From Paraburkholderia nodosa (GTDB lineage Bacteria; Pseudomonadota; Gammaproteobacteria; Burkholderiales; Burkholderiaceae): a DNA stretch of 64,000 bases. Positions 62,366-64,000 of this stretch are shown in pieces. The stretch covers positions 42,751-106,750 of the forward strand of contig NZ_MCNV01000026.1 in the NCBI RefSeq assembly GCF_001718195.1, read 5' to 3'. Made by a program: the position numbers and the translations under genes. A model generated the notes under the pieces. The model made no database searches. It saw only the letters and a list, made by a program, of their open reading frames with translations, and was not told the origin of the DNA. Position 1 is the stretch's first letter. The number at the start of each line of letters is the position of its first letter.

Positions 62366-63145
62366 TCAGGTGAGCCCGAAGCCGTCGTCGGCGGTGATGA
62401 TCGAACCGTTGATGAACGACGACTCGTCGGCGGCGAGCAGCAGCAGCAGGCCGTCCAGGTCTTCGGGTTTGCCGACGCGGTGGCGCGGCAGCATCGAAAC
62501 GAGCTTTTGCCCCTGCTCGGTCGACCAGTGGTGGTGGTTGATCTCCGTGTCGATGTAGCCCGGGCAGATCGCGTTCACGTTGATGCCGTGGCGGCCCCAC
62601 TCGAGCGCCATCGCCTTCGTCATGTGGACGACCGCGGCCTTGCTGATCGCATACAGGCCGATTTGCGGCAGCACACGCAGTCCCGCCACCGAAGCGATAT
62701 TGATGATGCGGTAGGCCGGCTTCGGGCCGCCGCCGTTGCCGCGCATGATCATCCGTTTGGCCACTTCCTGGGCCACGAAAAAGGCGCCACGCGTGTTGGT
62801 ATCGAACACGTATTCGAAGTCGGCGGGCGTGACGTCGGCGAGCTTTTGCGTCGTGGAGACGCCCGAGTTGTTGACGAGGATGTCGATGGTCCCCGCCTCG
62901 GTTTCCGCGTGCGCGACCGCCGAGCGAATGCTCTGGTAGTCGGTCACGTCGAGCGAGACGACGTGCGCGGCGCCCCCGCTCGCCTCGATTTCGGCGCGCA
63001 GCTCCTTGAGCCGCTCCACGCGGCGACTCGCCAGCACGACCTTTGCGCCCGCCTGCGAGAGCACCTGGGCGAAGCGCTTGCCGAGCCCGCTGGAGGCCCC
63101 CGTGATCATCGCGACCTTGCCTTCCAGATTGATCGAACGGCCCAT
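62366..63145 (-). CDS. Short-chain dehydrogenase/reductase
   Basis: A 259-aa classical SDR. It has the TGASSGLGKRFA cofactor motif (residues 15-26), NNSG, the catalytic Ser in NIASVAG and YAISK (Tyr, Lys), and PGYIDTE. The Arg after the second beta-strand (ASRRVERL) favours NADP(H). The C-terminal FINGSIITADDG is typical of FabG-like reductases. With the thioesterase gene next to it, a role in acyl-CoA or hydroxy-acid metabolism is likely but not proven. Confidence 0.93.
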   Translation of the reverse strand: MGRSINLEGKVAMITGASSGLGKRFAQVLSQAGAKVVLASRRVERLKELRAEIEASGGAAHVVSLDVTDYQSIRSAVAHAETEAGTIDILVNNSGVSTTQKLADVTPADFEYVFDTNTRGAFFVAQEVAKRMIMRGNGGGPKPAYRIINIASVAGLRVLPQIGLYAISKAAVVHMTKAMALEWGRHGINVNAICPGYIDTEINHHHWSTEQGQKLVSMLPRHRVGKPEDLDGLLLLLAADESSFINGSIITADDGFGLT

Positions 63146-63321
63146 TTCCGGTTCCTGTTCAGAGGTAAATAGGCGCCAGAACGCGGCGGGGTCGGCCCGC
63201 CAAATCTGACGCCACAGAATAGAACGGTCGTGCTAATGTTAGCCTGTTGGGTTGCGGCACGGGGAACGTTACCCGACAATACGATCCCGAAAAAAGCATT
63301 CTAATGGCAAGAGGAGCATTG

Positions 63322-64000
63322 ATGACCCCCGCAAGTCTTTTAGAGCAATACGGCCCACGCGAGTCGATGGAATACGACGTGGTGATCGTCGGTGGCGGTC
63401 CTGCCGGGCTGTCTGCCGCGATCCGCCTGAAGCAACTGGCCGCGGAGAAAGGCGCTGAGATCGGCGTCTGCGTGCTGGAGAAAGGCTCGGAAATCGGGGC
63501 GCATATCCTCTCGGGCGCGGTCATGGACCCGCGTGCCCTGAACGAGCTGATGCCGGACTGGAAAGAGCAAGGCGCACCGCTGAACGTGCCCGTGACCGAG
63601 GACAAGTTCCTTTTTCTTTCCGAAACGGGGGCTACGGCTGTGCCGAACTGGGCGCTGCCCGACAACTTCAAGAACCACGGCAACTACGTCATCAGCCTCG
63701 CGAACGTCACGCGCTGGCTGGGCCAGCAGGCCGAAGCCCTGGGCGTGGAAATCTTCCCGGGCTTCCCCGCTGCCGAAGTGCTCTACAACGACGACGGCTC
63801 GGTCAAGGGCGTCGCCACCGGCAACGTGGGTGTGGGCAAGGACGGCGAGCCCACCGAAAACTTCCAGCTCGGCATGGAGCTGCACGCCAAGTACACGCTG
63901 TTCTGCGAAGGCTGCCGCGGGCACCTGGGCCGTCAACTGAACGAGAAGTTCAAGCTCGGCAAGGATTCGGACCCGCAGGTCTACGGCATCGGCATCAAGG
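63322..64000 (+). CDS. Electron transfer flavoprotein-ubiquinone oxidoreductase (N-terminal part)
   Basis: The first 226 codons of ETF-QO, which passes electrons from acyl-CoA dehydrogenases via ETF to ubiquinone at the inner membrane; it is cut by the right edge. The FAD motif DVVIVGGGPAGLSAAIRLKQLA is at residues 19-40, followed by EKGSEIGAHILSGAVMDPRALNELMPDW and FCEGCRGHLGRQL, all diagnostic. GAGGAG precedes ATG 63322; an in-frame ATG at 63304 is less likely. The C-terminal 4Fe-4S domain lies beyond the window. Confidence 0.95.
   Translation, partial: MTPASLLEQYGPRESMEYDVVIVGGGPAGLSAAIRLKQLAAEKGAEIGVCVLEKGSEIGAHILSGAVMDPRALNELMPDWKEQGAPLNVPVTEDKFLFLSETGATAVPNWALPDNFKNHGNYVISLANVTRWLGQQAEALGVEIFPGFPAAEVLYNDDGSVKGVATGNVGVGKDGEPTENFQLGMELHAKYTLFCEGCRGHLGRQLNEKFKLGKDSDPQVYGIGIK

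Overview
The window looks like a chromosomal segment of a Burkholderiales bacterium of the Burkholderia/Paraburkholderia/Caballeronia type. The DNA is GC-rich with strong third-position GC. Recognisable markers are the thrS-infC-rpmI-rplT-pheST-ihfA-merR-tRNA-Pro block, a relA gene beside tRNA-Val(GAC), the DUF2844/DUF3443 pair, a xylose operon with an AraC-type XylR, and thiC behind a TPP riboswitch. I saw no insertion sequence, prophage, integrase or CRISPR array. The genus is inferred from family resemblance, not from a search.

Layout. 0-3.5 kb: the N-terminal part of a mercuric-reductase-like flavoprotein (cut by the window edge), a glutathione S-transferase and small exported proteins. 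3.7-4.1 kb: a tRNA-Leu(UAA) gene split after anticodon base U34 by a 285-nt group I intron. 4.2-10.3 kb: a LacI-type regulator, a complete ABC importer (binding protein, two permeases, ATPase) and a GpdQ/CpdA-like phosphodiesterase, probably one uptake-and-hydrolysis unit. 10.4-14.9 kb: MFS and EamA transporters, a ferritin-like protein, DUF1328 and entericidin-like small proteins, and Rnk. 15-18.4 kb: TPP riboswitch and thiC, then two lipoproteins. 18.6-21.5 kb: lactate permease and bamC, convergent on a shared terminator. 21.9-24.4 kb: the DUF2844/DUF3443 pair, whose second member has pepsin-like landmarks, and a lipoprotein.

24.5-28.6 kb: a two-gene DNA-repair operon (FAN1-like VRR-NUC nuclease and XPD/DinG-type Fe-S helicase) behind a textbook LexA box. 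28.6-31.5 kb: a ClpG/ClpK-type AAA+ disaggregase with a McsA-like zinc finger and no visible ClpP-binding loop. 31.9-41.6 kb: xylose uptake (xylFGH), catabolism (xylAB), regulation (xylR) and an aldose epimerase. 41.6-46.7 kb: hydroxyacyl-CoA dehydrogenase, a DUF190 protein, PagL and two transporters, with an AT-richer gene-free stretch at 43.7-44.3 kb. 46.9-55.4 kb: the translation block on the minus strand, with infC starting at ATC. 55.6-64 kb: tRNA-Val, relA, a RidA-like protein, an alpha/beta hydrolase, succinyl-CoA:3-ketoacid CoA-transferase (scoAB) next to a PAS-LuxR regulator, a thioesterase, an SDR and the start of ETF-ubiquinone oxidoreductase.

The strongest unusual observations are the self-splicing-type intron in tRNA-Leu, the SOS-boxed nuclease-helicase operon with a second nuclease-like domain inside the helicase, the pepsin-like DUF3443 protein, and the stand-alone-type Clp disaggregase. 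The genome also holds many long antisense open frames, an effect of high GC content; these were not annotated.
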